Assembly (NCBI RefSeq): GCF_036781485.1
Contig: NZ_DAIQAX010000011.1
Span: 4,439-41,949, forward strand
DNA: 37,511 nt
DNA from: Thermocrinis sp.
Lineage (GTDB): Bacteria > Aquificota > Aquificia > Aquificales > Aquificaceae
Direction: 5' to 3'
The position numbers and the translations under genes are program-made. Below are positions 17,038 through 25,216 of this stretch, in pieces; the stretch's first letter is position 1; the number at the start of each line of letters is the position of its first letter. The notes under the pieces were generated by a model. It had not been told where the DNA came from, did no database searches, and saw only the letters and a program-made list of their open reading frames with translations.

Positions 17038-17057
17038 AATATGATTTCTATCATATT
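17038..17057. promoter_or_regulatory. Inverted-repeat operator, probably Fur-like
   Basis: A perfect 8-bp inverted repeat AATATGAT / ATCATATT separated by TTCT lies just upstream of the barrel-feoA-feoB cluster. The TGAT...ATCA core is like Fur-family boxes, and a -10-like TATCAT (17049-17054) is embedded in it, so a bound repressor would block RNA polymerase. The assignment to Fur is inferred from position and symmetry. Confidence 0.5.
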
Positions 17058-17098
17058 GAATATTGAAATTGGATATTAAAATTGTTTTCAAATTGAGC

Positions 17099-17104
17099 AG
17101 GAGG
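17099..17104 (+). promoter_or_regulatory. Strong Shine-Dalgarno site deciding a non-ATG start
   Basis: AGGAGG lies 9 nt before an in-frame ATT (17114) and 3 nt before a CTG (17108), but 27 nt before the first in-frame ATG (17132). It has no better-placed standard start, which argues for a near-cognate start of the barrel protein. Confidence 0.45.
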
Positions 17105-17113
17105 AAACTGGCT

Positions 17114-17758
17114 ATTAAGCTTAAGCTTTTTATGGTTTCCCTATTAATTTTGCCTGGGCTATCCTACGCTGGAAAAAAGATACTAATATTTGAGGATGGA
17201 GAAACCTTAGGTAAAGGGGGATTGCAAACTGAGAACTACCTTTTAAGGTCAGAACCAAGGACAACAGAATATACCTTTAACCTGACTTATGGATTGACGG
17301 ACAGAGTAGATGTGGGTTTAAACGTCCCCTTTACCTACGAGAAAAAGCTTGAGGGATCCAACCTTTCCCTTGACCTTAAAGGAAAGGTATTTGAAAAAGA
17401 AAAATCCAAGGTCGCTTTAAAGTTTTCCTCTGAGATACCCACAAAGGATGAGAATTTTAAGTATGGTCCTACCCTTGCTTTGCAAACATCGGTGGAGAAC
17501 CTATCTTTTTACGCTACAAGTTCCTATGAACTTCGCCACAGGGAATTTTTTCAGAGCGTGTCTGCTGAGTGGAAGCCCACGGAAAGGTTAGGCTTAATTC
17601 TAACTGGTTTTTACTCCTCTGAAGGTTCCCAAACAGGGGCTATTGGAGGTTTGACTTTGTCTGGGAAAAGCTGGGAATTTGCTTTGGGAGTAAAAAAGGT
17701 CTTTGAATCAGGACAAAAGCCTTCTGCGGTGGCAGGTTTGACGATAAGATTTAAATAA
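17114..17758 (+). CDS. Predicted outer-membrane beta-barrel protein of the iron module
   Basis: It starts near 17114 with 214 residues. The signal peptide reads MKLKLFMVSLLILPGLSYA if ATT is used. The mature part is built of alternating short beta strands ending in an aromatic/FK terminus (VAGLTIRFK), typical of small outer-membrane barrels; EYTFNLTYGLTDRVDVGLNV is a common barrel pattern. The frame is open from a TTG at 17063, but that start has no ribosome-binding site and adds a charged segment ahead of the signal; ATG 17132 would remove the Lys n-region. It sits between a Fur-like operator and feoA (stop and feoA Shine-Dalgarno overlap), so passage of ferrous iron or an iron-dependent role is plausible but unproven. 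Confidence 0.62.
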   Translation: MKLKLFMVSLLILPGLSYAGKKILIFEDGETLGKGGLQTENYLLRSEPRTTEYTFNLTYGLTDRVDVGLNVPFTYEKKLEGSNLSLDLKGKVFEKEKSKVALKFSSEIPTKDENFKYGPTLALQTSVENLSFYATSSYELRHREFFQSVSAEWKPTERLGLILTGFYSSEGSQTGAIGGLTLSGKSWEFALGVKKVFESGQKPSAVAGLTIRFK

Positions 17759-17770
17759 GGAGGTAAAAAT

Positions 17771-17980
17771 ATGCTGGAACAGGTGGAAGTGGGTAAAAAA
17801 GTTAAGGTTTTAAAACTCGAAGGTAACGATGAGATTATTAAGAAGCTTGAGGCTATGGGTATAAGGGAGGGGAAGGTTTTGGAGGTTGTCCAAAAGCTTG
17901 GAAGGAATATTGTGGTTAAGCTTGACCACTCCAAGATAGCCATAAGCAAAAGCCTGGCAAAGAGGATAAAGGTTAAATGA
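17771..17980 (+). CDS. feoA: Ferrous iron transport protein A
   Basis: FeoA is a small SH3-like cytoplasmic partner of FeoB. The 69 residues include the typical LEAMGIREGKVLEVVQKLGRN hairpin region (about 26-46). A full AAGGAGGT ribosome-binding site (17757-17764) overlaps the stop of the barrel gene. The stop overlaps the feoB ATG by 4 bp (ATGA), so expression is coupled. Confidence 0.93.
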   Translation: MLEQVEVGKKVKVLKLEGNDEIIKKLEAMGIREGKVLEVVQKLGRNIVVKLDHSKIAISKSLAKRIKVK

Positions 17981-19977
17981 AGAGAATAAGCGTAGCACTT
18001 GTAGGTAATCCTAATGTAGGTAAAACGAGTCTTTTAAACCACATTGCTGGCACCACCTTAAAGATTGGAAACTGGGCTGGGACTACTGTTGAAAAAAAGG
18101 AAGGAAAGGCATACTACGGAGACTACGAAGTACACCTTGTAGATTTACCAGGGATTTACACTTTGGAGCCCTTTTCCGAAGCGGAGCAGTTGGCAAGAGA
18201 CTACATACTAAATCAAAGGCCGGACGTGGTGGTAAACGTAGTAGAAACCCCCAACATGGAAAGGGACCTTTTGCTAACGGTGGAGCTTTTGGAGATGGAG
18301 ATTCCCATGGTCATAGCTTTGAACATGTGGGACGAAGCAAAAAAGCTTGGGATAGAGGTAGATACATCCAAGATGGAAGAGTTTTTGGGAGTTAGGATAG
18401 TAAAAACCAATGGTAGGACTGGGGAGGGTAAGGACGAACTTCTTAGGAAGATCGTAGAAACCTACGAGGGCAAAATCAGACCGATTGAAGTTAAGTATTC
18501 ACCAGACTTGGAAAAATTCCTTTCAAGCGTGCAGGGAGACACAAAATCCGAAAGGATAAGAAAAGCGCTAATCTCTTACGGCGAGGAGTTTGAAAAACTT
18601 CTGAAGAGAGAAAGGTTTGCATTCATCCACGGTCTTTATTACAGCACGGTAAAAAAGACAAAGTACGACGTCTTTGAGCTTACAGATAGTCTGGATAGGG
18701 TGCTTCTTCATCCAGTGTTTGGCGTTTTGATCTTTCTTTTTATCATGTTTATGACCTTTAAAATCGCCTTTGATTTTTCTGCTCCATGGATGGACTGGTT
18801 GGACGGTTTGATGAACGGTTTCTTTTCTCCATTAATTAAACACCTTCTTGGTGAATCTATCTTTTCAAGGTTTTTGTCTGAGGCTGTAGTTGGTGGGGTG
18901 GGCTTTGTTCTAACCTTTTTACCCCTGATTGCCAGCATTATCTTTATACTTTCCCTGCTTGAGTTTTCTGGGTATCTTCCAAGAGTTGCCTTTTTGATGG
19001 ATAGCTTTATGCACCGCCTTGGTTTACACGGCGCAAGCTTTATACCTCTTCTTTTAGGTTTTGGTTGCAATGTGCCAGCAATCGTAGCAACAAGGGCTTT
19101 GGAAAGTAAAAGGGACAAGCTTTTGGTCATGGCTATGATACCTTTTGTGAGCTGTCCTGCAAGGCTTGTGGTTTTCTCCTTCTTTGCCACGCTGTTTTTT
19201 CCAAACCCAGCCCTTGTTATCTTCTCCCTCTACATCTTTGGTTTAGTTTTTGCCTTTTTAACCTCCTTTGTTCTTCAGAAATCCATCTATAAAAATCCAC
19301 TCAGACATATGATACTTGAGCTCCCACCTTACAGACTACCTGTTTTTAAGCTGGTTTTTAGAATAACCTGGGCTCACGTAAAGCAGTTTATATACAGGGC
19401 AGGAACGCTTATATTTGGAGTTTCTGTGGTACTTTGGGTTCTACTAAACTTGCCTCCGGGAGTTAGCAATCCAAAGGACAGCTTTGCAGGTTATGTGGGA
19501 AGGATCTTGGTGCCAGTGTTTAAACCTATGGGTTTAGAAGACTGGCAAATTACCACATCTTTAATACCAGCTTTCTTGGCAAGGGAGATAGTTTTAAGTT
19601 CTATGGCAACCATCTATGCGGTGGAGCAGGAGGAGGAAGGGAAAGACTTTGAGATAAAACAAGCCCTGATTGAACAGGCAATGGCTTTTGGAAAAGCCTT
19701 CAAGGATTCTCTTTTTAACACCATCAACCCATTACCAAAAGCCTTTGAGTTAGAGGAAGAGCAATCTGCTTTAAGGGAAACGGTAAAAAACTCCTTGAGC
19801 CCAGCTCAAGCCTTCTCCTTTATGCTGTTTATCCTTCTTTACACCTCTTGCCTCGGCACAGTGGCGGTGCTTCAGAAAGAAGCTGGCACAAAGTTTGCCA
19901 TTGCATTTTTAGCATACAGCTTTGTGTTAGCTTGGTTGGTTGGTGTAATCGCTTACAAGCTATGGAGTTTGTTCTGA
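17977..19977 (+). CDS. feoB: Ferrous iron transport protein B
   Basis: This inner-membrane Fe(II) transporter has an N-terminal GTPase domain. It has 666 residues. G1 GNPNVGKTS is at 10-18, G3 DLPG at 56-59 and G4 NMWD at 116-119. The GDI-like helical domain follows to about 245, and the membrane domain (about 245-660) carries the Gate motifs with conserved Cys (LLLGFGCNVPAIVATRA near 360 and PFVSCPARLVVF near 390). The stop is followed in overlap by a 27-codon Cys-tailed ORF. Together with feoA it gives ferrous uptake suited to anoxic or hot acidic habitats. Confidence 0.97.
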   Translation: MKRISVALVGNPNVGKTSLLNHIAGTTLKIGNWAGTTVEKKEGKAYYGDYEVHLVDLPGIYTLEPFSEAEQLARDYILNQRPDVVVNVVETPNMERDLLLTVELLEMEIPMVIALNMWDEAKKLGIEVDTSKMEEFLGVRIVKTNGRTGEGKDELLRKIVETYEGKIRPIEVKYSPDLEKFLSSVQGDTKSERIRKALISYGEEFEKLLKRERFAFIHGLYYSTVKKTKYDVFELTDSLDRVLLHPVFGVLIFLFIMFMTFKIAFDFSAPWMDWLDGLMNGFFSPLIKHLLGESIFSRFLSEAVVGGVGFVLTFLPLIASIIFILSLLEFSGYLPRVAFLMDSFMHRLGLHGASFIPLLLGFGCNVPAIVATRALESKRDKLLVMAMIPFVSCPARLVVFSFFATLFFPNPALVIFSLYIFGLVFAFLTSFVLQKSIYKNPLRHMILELPPYRLPVFKLVFRITWAHVKQFIYRAGTLIFGVSVVLWVLLNLPPGVSNPKDSFAGYVGRILVPVFKPMGLEDWQITTSLIPAFLAREIVLSSMATIYAVEQEEEGKDFEIKQALIEQAMAFGKAFKDSLFNTINPLPKAFELEEEQSALRETVKNSLSPAQAFSFMLFILLYTSCLGTVAVLQKEAGTKFAIAFLAYSFVLAWLVGVIAYKLWSLF

Positions 19978-20045
19978 TCCCTCTTTTTGCTCTACCTTTG
20001 CTTTTCCTTTGGTTCAAAAGGAACAAAAAGGACTGTTGCGGTTAA
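19962..20045 (+). CDS. 27-residue membrane micro-protein, FeoB-associated type
   Basis: This ORF, too short for most gene callers, starts with ATG inside feoB (16-bp overlap, +1 frame). It encodes an N-terminal MEFVLIPLFALPLLFLWF membrane helix, a basic KRNKK stretch and the tail DCCG. A single helix plus a C-terminal Cys pair right behind feoB matches the layout of FeoB-associated Cys-rich membrane proteins, although it is shorter than those. It ends 2 bp before the convergent ahcY stop. A role in Fe(II) handling or FeoB assembly is inferred from position. Confidence 0.55.
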   Translation: MEFVLIPLFALPLLFLWFKRNKKDCCG

Positions 20046-20047
20046 AC

Positions 20048-21304
20048 TTAGGTACCAAGCTCCCAAGATGAAAGATAGTTTATCTGCTCTTGGGTTAGTT
20101 GGTCTATTTCTACTCCCATACTACTTAGCTTCAAAGACGCTACTATTCTGTCTATTTCATCGGGAACCTTATATACCTTATTTTCTAAACGCTGATGATT
20201 CTTTGCTATGTATTCTACGGAAAGGGCTTGATTGGCAAAGGACATGTCCATAACGGATGCAGGGTGCCCTTCTGCAGAAGCGAGATTTACAAGCCTTCCT
20301 TGAGCCAAAAGGTAGATCCTCCTTCCGTCCCGTAGGGTGTATTCTTCCACAAACCTTCTGACTTCCCTTTTGGAAACCGAGAGCTCTTCCAAGGCTTTTT
20401 TGTCTATTTCCACGTCAAAGTGTCCTGCGTTGGATATAATGGCACCATCTTTCATAACTTCAAAGTGCTCCTTTCTTATAACAGATGTGTTTCCTGTGAC
20501 AGTAACAAAAAAGTCCCCAAGTTTTGCAGCTTCAAGCATCGGCATCACCAAAAAGCCGTCCATCTTTGCTTCAAGTGCCTTTATGGGATCCACCTCCGTA
20601 ACTATTACCTGAGCTCCCATTCCCCTTGCCCTTTGGGCAACACCCTTTCCACACCATCCGTATCCTGCCACCACAAAGTAGGAACCCGCCAACAACCTGT
20701 TGGTAGCCCTAAGTATGCCGTCTATGGTAGATTGGCCAGTGCCGTATCTGTTATCAAACATGTGTTTTGTGTATGCGTCATTTACCGCTATGATGGGAAA
20801 GTTTAGAATTCCCTTCTGTGCCATAGCCCTAAGCCTTATAACCCCCGTGGTGGTCTCTTCCATACCACCCAAAACCTTCTTTGAAAGCTCTGGATACTCT
20901 TTGTGCAAGGTGGATATAAGGTCTGCCCCATCGTCTATGACAATATCTGGACCCTTTTCTATAACAGCCCTTAGGTGTGAGTAGTAGGTTTCTGTGTCCT
21001 CCCCTTTTATGGCAAAAACCGGGATTTGATAGTATTCAACCAGGGCAGCGGCAACGTCATCTTGAGTGGAAAGTGGATTGGACGCAGTTAAAAAAACCTC
21101 TGCTCCACCTTCTTTTAAGGTTAGCATGAGGTTTGCGGTTTCTGTGGTTACGTGCAAGCAAGCGGAGATTTTAAGCCCCTTTAAAGGCTTTTCTTTTGAG
21201 AACCTTTCTCTTATGCTTCTCAAGACGGGCATATCCCTTTCTGCCCACTCTATGCGGTTTTTCCCTTCCTCCGCCAAGCTCAGGTCTTTTATGTGGTATT
21301 CCAT
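20048..21304 (-). CDS. ahcY: Adenosylhomocysteinase
   Basis: It hydrolyses S-adenosylhomocysteine to adenosine and homocysteine in the methyl cycle, using bound NAD. It has 418 residues, the short prokaryotic/archaeal form. Signatures are CLHVTTETANLML (about 49-61), DDGADL near 124, the GGMEETTTGVIRL stretch near 145, and the NAD loop GYGWCGKGVAQRARGMGA near 218. The start is 25 bp from the divergent guaA. Confidence 0.96.
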   Translation of the reverse strand: MEYHIKDLSLAEEGKNRIEWAERDMPVLRSIRERFSKEKPLKGLKISACLHVTTETANLMLTLKEGGAEVFLTASNPLSTQDDVAAALVEYYQIPVFAIKGEDTETYYSHLRAVIEKGPDIVIDDGADLISTLHKEYPELSKKVLGGMEETTTGVIRLRAMAQKGILNFPIIAVNDAYTKHMFDNRYGTGQSTIDGILRATNRLLAGSYFVVAGYGWCGKGVAQRARGMGAQVIVTEVDPIKALEAKMDGFLVMPMLEAAKLGDFFVTVTGNTSVIRKEHFEVMKDGAIISNAGHFDVEIDKKALEELSVSKREVRRFVEEYTLRDGRRIYLLAQGRLVNLASAEGHPASVMDMSFANQALSVEYIAKNHQRLENKVYKVPDEIDRIVASLKLSSMGVEIDQLTQEQINYLSSWELGT

Positions 21305-21329
21305 AGTCTCAATAGTTTAACATATTTTT

Positions 21330-22859
21330 ATGAAGCGAAAAGCTGTCCTTATACTAAACTTTGGTTCCCAATACGTGCAACTTATTGCCAGAAGGGTCAG
21401 AGAACTGGGAGTTTATAGTCAAATAGTGCCTTTCTACCAAAGCTTAGAAAAGATTATGGAAAATGAGCCTTACGCTTTGATACTCTCTGGTGGTCCTGCA
21501 AGCGTCTATATGCAAGGCGCACCCTTGCCGGACAGGAAAATATACGACTTAAACATTCCCATCCTTGGTATATGCTACGGACTTCAGGCTATAACTCATC
21601 AGCTTGGTGGGACCGTAGAAAGAGCCCAAAAACAAGAGTATGGAAGAGCAAGGCTTGAGATTTTAAAAGAGGATCCGCTTTTTGAAGGTCTTCCTAAAAA
21701 TTTTGACGTTTGGATGAGTCACGCAGATAAAGTTTCTAAGCTTCCTCAGGACTTTGAGGTCCTTGCAAGCTCAGAAAATTCACCCTATGCAGTAATAAAG
21801 CATAGGTTCAAACCTATATACGGGGTTCAGTTCCATCCAGAAGTTTCCCACACGCAGTATGGAAAAGAGATCTTGGCTAACTTTCTCTTCAAAGTGGCAA
21901 AGGCACAGACAAATTGGAAGATGGAAAACTTCTTGGAAGAGAAGGTCAAGGAAATAAGGGAACAGGTGGGAAATAAAAAGGTAATATGCGCTCTTTCTGG
22001 TGGTGTGGATTCTACCGTCGCTTTTGTGCTAACCTACAGGGCTGTGGGCAATAATCTTTTGGGTGTTTTTGTAGATCACGGACTATTGAGAAAGGGAGAG
22101 GCGCAGGAGGTAGAAGAACACTTCAAGCAGATGGGCCTTCCCTTTAAAAGGGTAAATGCAAGCAAGTTGTTCTTGGAAAGGCTAAAGAGCGTGGAAGACC
22201 CAGAGGAAAAGAGAAGGATAGTAGGACACACCTTTGTGGAGGTGTTTGAAAAGGAAGCGAAAGAGTTTGGCGCTCAGGTTTTGCTTCAGGGCACCCTTTA
22301 CCCAGATGTGGTAGAAAGCGCAGGCATAGAGGGGGCGCAGGTTATAAAAACTCACCATAACGTAGGTGGATTGCCAGAAAGGATGGCATTGGAGCTTCTT
22401 GAACCGCTAAGGGAACTCTTCAAAGACGAGGTCAGAAGGTTGGGAAAGCTTTTGGGAGTGCCAAAAGAAATACTTGAAAGACACCCTTTCCCTGGTCCAG
22501 GACTTGCCATAAGGATATTAGGAGAAGTGAAAGAAGAAGACCTTGAAATCTTAAGAGAAGCGGACGCCATTTTTATAGAGGAGCTAAAAAAGGCAGGCTT
22601 ATACAACAAAGTTTGGCAAGCCTTTGCGGTTTTACTTCCAGTTAAGAGCGTGGGGGTTATGGGAGACGTGAGGACTTACGAAAGGGTAGTTGGTTTGAGA
22701 GCGGTGGACAGTACGGACGGAATGACCGCAGACTGGTCCAGATTGCCCTACGAGTTTTTGGACCACGTTATGCGTAGGATAATCAACGAAGTTAAAGGAA
22801 TAAACAGAGTAGTTTATGACATCTCTTCCAAACCACCAGCTACCATAGAATGGGAGTGA
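21330..22859 (+). CDS. guaA: GMP synthase (glutamine-hydrolysing)
   Basis: It aminates XMP to GMP. The N-terminal class I glutamine amidotransferase has nucleophile C82 in GICYG and the GVQFHPEVSHT His-Glu pair near 170. The ATP pyrophosphatase domain has the P-loop SGGVDST near 223-229. The C-terminal dimerisation domain ends in the canonical KPPATIEWE. At 509 residues the length is standard. The next gene starts within its last codons. Confidence 0.98.
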   Translation: MKRKAVLILNFGSQYVQLIARRVRELGVYSQIVPFYQSLEKIMENEPYALILSGGPASVYMQGAPLPDRKIYDLNIPILGICYGLQAITHQLGGTVERAQKQEYGRARLEILKEDPLFEGLPKNFDVWMSHADKVSKLPQDFEVLASSENSPYAVIKHRFKPIYGVQFHPEVSHTQYGKEILANFLFKVAKAQTNWKMENFLEEKVKEIREQVGNKKVICALSGGVDSTVAFVLTYRAVGNNLLGVFVDHGLLRKGEAQEVEEHFKQMGLPFKRVNASKLFLERLKSVEDPEEKRRIVGHTFVEVFEKEAKEFGAQVLLQGTLYPDVVESAGIEGAQVIKTHHNVGGLPERMALELLEPLRELFKDEVRRLGKLLGVPKEILERHPFPGPGLAIRILGEVKEEDLEILREADAIFIEELKKAGLYNKVWQAFAVLLPVKSVGVMGDVRTYERVVGLRAVDSTDGMTADWSRLPYEFLDHVMRRIINEVKGINRVVYDISSKPPATIEWE

Positions 22860-23404
22860 GCTTAGAATTTAGAAGAAAGGTATTTCATATATTCAGTGTT
22901 TTGTTTTGGCTTGTCCCACTCTTTTACCTTCCAAAGACCTGGCTTTTGATTTTCTCTTTATTTGTCCTTGCTTTGAACTTGGTTTTTGTTTTAAGACTTG
23001 CGGAAGACAAGATTAAACCCATCTACAAACTTATTTACCTTTTTGAAAGGGAAAAGAACCTTGAAAGACCAGCAATCCAAGCCCTTTGGCTAAATTTGGG
23101 CGTATTCTTAAGCTTTCTGTTTTTTACAAAAGAGTGCGCTGCGGTGGGTATAGTTCTTACAGCTGTGGGAGACGGCTTTGCGGGACTGATAGGCTACCAT
23201 TTTGGAAGGATAAGGATAGGTCAGAAAAGCTTGGAGGGATTTTGGGCTTTCTTTGTCTTTTCAAGCCTTGCTCTTTGGCCTTTTGTTGGAGCTTTTGCTT
23301 TACTTATAGCTTTCGTGGGCGCAGTGGTGGAGATTTTACCAAAGAATATAGACGATAACTTTTTACTTCCCTTAGTAGGAAGCGCCTTGGCGTGTATAAT
23401 TTAA
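22850..23404 (+). CDS. Polyprenol/phytol/diacylglycerol kinase-like membrane protein
   Basis: This 184-residue integral membrane protein has about six hydrophobic segments. The features EFRRKVFHIF (6-15), VGDGFAGLIGYHFG (about 101-114) and KSLEGFWAFF (about 121-130) match the SEC59/VTE5/DGK1 family of CTP-dependent lipid kinases (dolichol, phytol and diacylglycerol kinases) and related cytidylyltransferases. The likely role is recycling of a prenol or diacylglycerol for membrane lipids; the substrate is unknown. The ATG overlaps the guaA stop by 10 bp. Confidence 0.7.
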   Translation: MGVSLEFRRKVFHIFSVLFWLVPLFYLPKTWLLIFSLFVLALNLVFVLRLAEDKIKPIYKLIYLFEREKNLERPAIQALWLNLGVFLSFLFFTKECAAVGIVLTAVGDGFAGLIGYHFGRIRIGQKSLEGFWAFFVFSSLALWPFVGAFALLIAFVGAVVEILPKNIDDNFLLPLVGSALACII

Positions 23405-23407
23405 GAT

Positions 23408-23752
23408 GTGAAAGCTGTAGGCACACGCTCTATACTAAAGCTTTTGGAGGGCAAAGAGGAAGCTCACAAAATAGAGCAAGAGCTCAAAAAATTGGAGAAG
23501 AAAAAGCAAAAAGTCTATGTGTCAAACTACACCCTTTTGGAGTTGGCTTACATTCTTGAATTTAACTACGGACTTGAGAGGGAAAGGATAGGAAAGATCC
23601 TGAGAACCATACTGGAGGACCCACTTTTTAAGGTAGAGGAAGAGGAAGTTTGGAAAGAGGCCCTTGAGTTATACATGAAGGGAGAAGACCTTTTGATGGC
23701 TTTAAAGAAAGCCCAATACAGAAATAACGGTGTGGAAAATGAGCTCAGTTAA
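23408..23752 (+). CDS. Degenerate PIN-domain protein (VapC-like, likely inactive)
   Basis: This 114-residue protein starts with GTG. Its order of elements matches VapC-type PIN nucleases: KAVGTRSILKLLEG (where active enzymes have a D in VDTNxLLRLL), the alpha/beta core KVYVSNYTLLELAYIL with the conserved Glu, a long GLERERIGKILRTIL helix, and a final helix. The first catalytic Asp is replaced by Gly, and the C-terminal D..D..TxD region is missing or altered (GEDLLMALKKAQ). It is probably a remnant or a non-catalytic binding protein. No antitoxin gene lies next to it. It overlaps trpF by 14-23 bp. Confidence 0.6.
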   Translation: MKAVGTRSILKLLEGKEEAHKIEQELKKLEKKKQKVYVSNYTLLELAYILEFNYGLERERIGKILRTILEDPLFKVEEEEVWKEALELYMKGEDLLMALKKAQYRNNGVENELS

Positions 23753-24362
23753 AGTAAAATTCTGCGGTATTACCAGAGAAGAGGACATTAAAAAAGCCAT
23801 AGAGCTTGGCGTGGATTACGTGGGCTTTATCATGTATCCAAAAAGCCCACGATGGGTAGGTTGGGAAAAACTGAAGAATCTTTTAAGGCTTTCGGAAGGA
23901 GTTAAAAAAGTTGTAGTTTTTGTAAATCCATCCTATCAAGAGGTGGAAAAGGCTTTAAGTATGGGTGCCGATTTGGTTCAACTTCATGGAGAGGAAAGCT
24001 TTGAGTTTGCAAAAGGCGTAGGCTTAGAAAGAGTTATAAAAGCCTTCAGGGTGATAGATAATTTCTCTGTAGCTGAAGATTGGAAAGGCGCTCACGCCAT
24101 ACTGCTGGATACTTACTCAGAGAAAGCATACGGTGGCACTGGAGAGAGCTTTGATTGGACTATAGCACAGTCCGTAGTGAACATGGGCTTCAGAGTTTTT
24201 CTGTCTGGTGGGCTAAAAAAGGAAAACGTGCAGAAGGCTATAAAGATAGTTAGACCATACGGAGTGGATGTTTCTTCTGGGATAGAATCCTCTCCCGGCA
24301 TAAAAGATCACAAGAAGATGGAGGAATTTATCCATGCAGTTAAGAACGCACTTAAAGATTGA
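23739..24362 (+). CDS. trpF: Phosphoribosylanthranilate isomerase
   Basis: It catalyses the Amadori rearrangement of phosphoribosylanthranilate in tryptophan synthesis and is a TIM barrel of 207 residues. The signatures VKFCGIT (catalytic Cys9), DYVGFIMYPKSPRWV, VQLHGEES and LSGGLKKENV and the phosphate-binding GVDVSSGIESSPGIKD are all present. An in-frame GTG at 23730 is possible, but the ATG at 23739 gives the standard N-terminus. No other trp gene is near, as is common in Aquificaceae. Confidence 0.95.
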   Translation: MSSVKVKFCGITREEDIKKAIELGVDYVGFIMYPKSPRWVGWEKLKNLLRLSEGVKKVVVFVNPSYQEVEKALSMGADLVQLHGEESFEFAKGVGLERVIKAFRVIDNFSVAEDWKGAHAILLDTYSEKAYGGTGESFDWTIAQSVVNMGFRVFLSGGLKKENVQKAIKIVRPYGVDVSSGIESSPGIKDHKKMEEFIHAVKNALKD

Positions 24363-24723
24363 TCAAAGTCTAAGCGGTAAGCCAGTAGAACTAAAAGAAG
24401 GTTATGCGGTGGTGGTCCTTGAAACGAAGGAAAACATGGTAGCAGACGAAAAGGGCCTCATACACGGTGGCTTTATCTTCAGCCTCGCGGACTACTGTGC
24501 CATGCTGTCTGTAAATGAACCTACGGTTGTGTTGGCCTCTGCAAAGGTGGATTTTAAAAAACCGGTAGTTTTGGGAGAAGTGCTCAAGGCTGAGGGAAAA
24601 GTTGTAAAATCAGAAGGAAAAAAGAGGTGGGTTGAAGTAAAGGTTTTTAGAAACTTGGACTTAGTCTTTGAGGGAGAATTTCTATGCGTGGTTCCAGAAA
24701 AACACGTGCTTGACTTGATTTGA
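24334..24723 (+). CDS. Hotdog-fold acyl-CoA thioesterase-like protein
   Basis: This 129-residue protein has the hotdog signature GLIHGGFIFSLADYCAML (about 40-57), followed by the beta-sheet VVLASAKVDFKKPVVLGEVLKAEGKV. It matches the PaaI/YigI-like or FapR-like thioesterase group. It may hydrolyse an acyl-CoA; the substrate is unknown. The ATG lies in the trpF end (29-bp overlap), so it is likely co-translated with trpF. Confidence 0.72.
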   Translation: MQLRTHLKIDQSLSGKPVELKEGYAVVVLETKENMVADEKGLIHGGFIFSLADYCAMLSVNEPTVVLASAKVDFKKPVVLGEVLKAEGKVVKSEGKKRWVEVKVFRNLDLVFEGEFLCVVPEKHVLDLI

Positions 24724-24738
24724 ATATTGTGATAAATT
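24710..24738 (+). promoter_or_regulatory. Sigma70-type promoter of the copper chaperone gene
   Basis: TTGACT (24710-24715) and TAAATT (24733-24738) are separated by an ideal 17 bp. An AAAGGAGGT ribosome-binding site (24755-24763) and the ATG at 24770 follow. It is one of the few places in the window with a normal leader. Confidence 0.6.
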
Positions 24739-24769
24739 TAAATCAAACATTATCAAAGGAGGTTGCGCC

Positions 24770-25213
24770 ATGGTAAAAACTGTTCTGATAGGCCTTGGTG
24801 CTGGTGCCTTAGCCTTAGCCCAACCAAAGATTGAAGTCAAGGACCCATGGGTAAGGCTTGTACCTCCGAATTCAAAAAACACCGCAGCTTATATGAAGAT
24901 TGAAAACAAAGGCACTGAAGCAGACAAACTTGTAGATGCTTCTAACAACGTATCTAAGATAACCGAACTGCACGAAACGGTAGGTGGGAAGATGCGCAAA
25001 GTTAATGCAATAGAGGTGCCGGCAGGGAAAACAGTGGAGCTAAAGCCCAGTGGCTTGCACGTAATGATAATAGACCTAAAAGAACCTCTCAAAGAAGGAC
25101 AAACTGTAGAGATCACCTTAAAATTTGAAAAAGCTGGAGAGATAAAAGTTCAAGCTCCAGTTAAAAAAGCCATGGGAAAGATGGAACATCATGAACACAA
25201 GCAGGGACACTAA
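24770..25213 (+). CDS. PCu(A)C-type periplasmic copper chaperone
   Basis: This 147-residue protein has a short signal peptide (TVLIGLGAGALALAQ) and the DUF461/PCu(A)C fold. The Cu(I) ligands of the MX21HXM motif are visible at M75, H97 and M99, with H68 upstream. It also has an unusual C-terminal His tail (EHHEHKQGH) that may bind extra metal. Family members deliver copper to the Cu(A)/Cu(B) sites of cytochrome oxidase. It has its own promoter and strong Shine-Dalgarno. The next gene begins 3 bp after it. Confidence 0.88.
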   Translation: MVKTVLIGLGAGALALAQPKIEVKDPWVRLVPPNSKNTAAYMKIENKGTEADKLVDASNNVSKITELHETVGGKMRKVNAIEVPAGKTVELKPSGLHVMIIDLKEPLKEGQTVEITLKFEKAGEIKVQAPVKKAMGKMEHHEHKQGH

Positions 25214-25216
25214 GCC

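Noticed and set aside
18708..19190. 160-codon minus-strand frame inside feoB
   Set aside because: It is the Lys/Pro-rich mirror of the FeoB membrane helices and has no independent support.
20420..20806. 128-codon plus-strand frame in ahcY
   Set aside because: Antisense to a full-length adenosylhomocysteinase; Cys/His-rich composition looks accidental.
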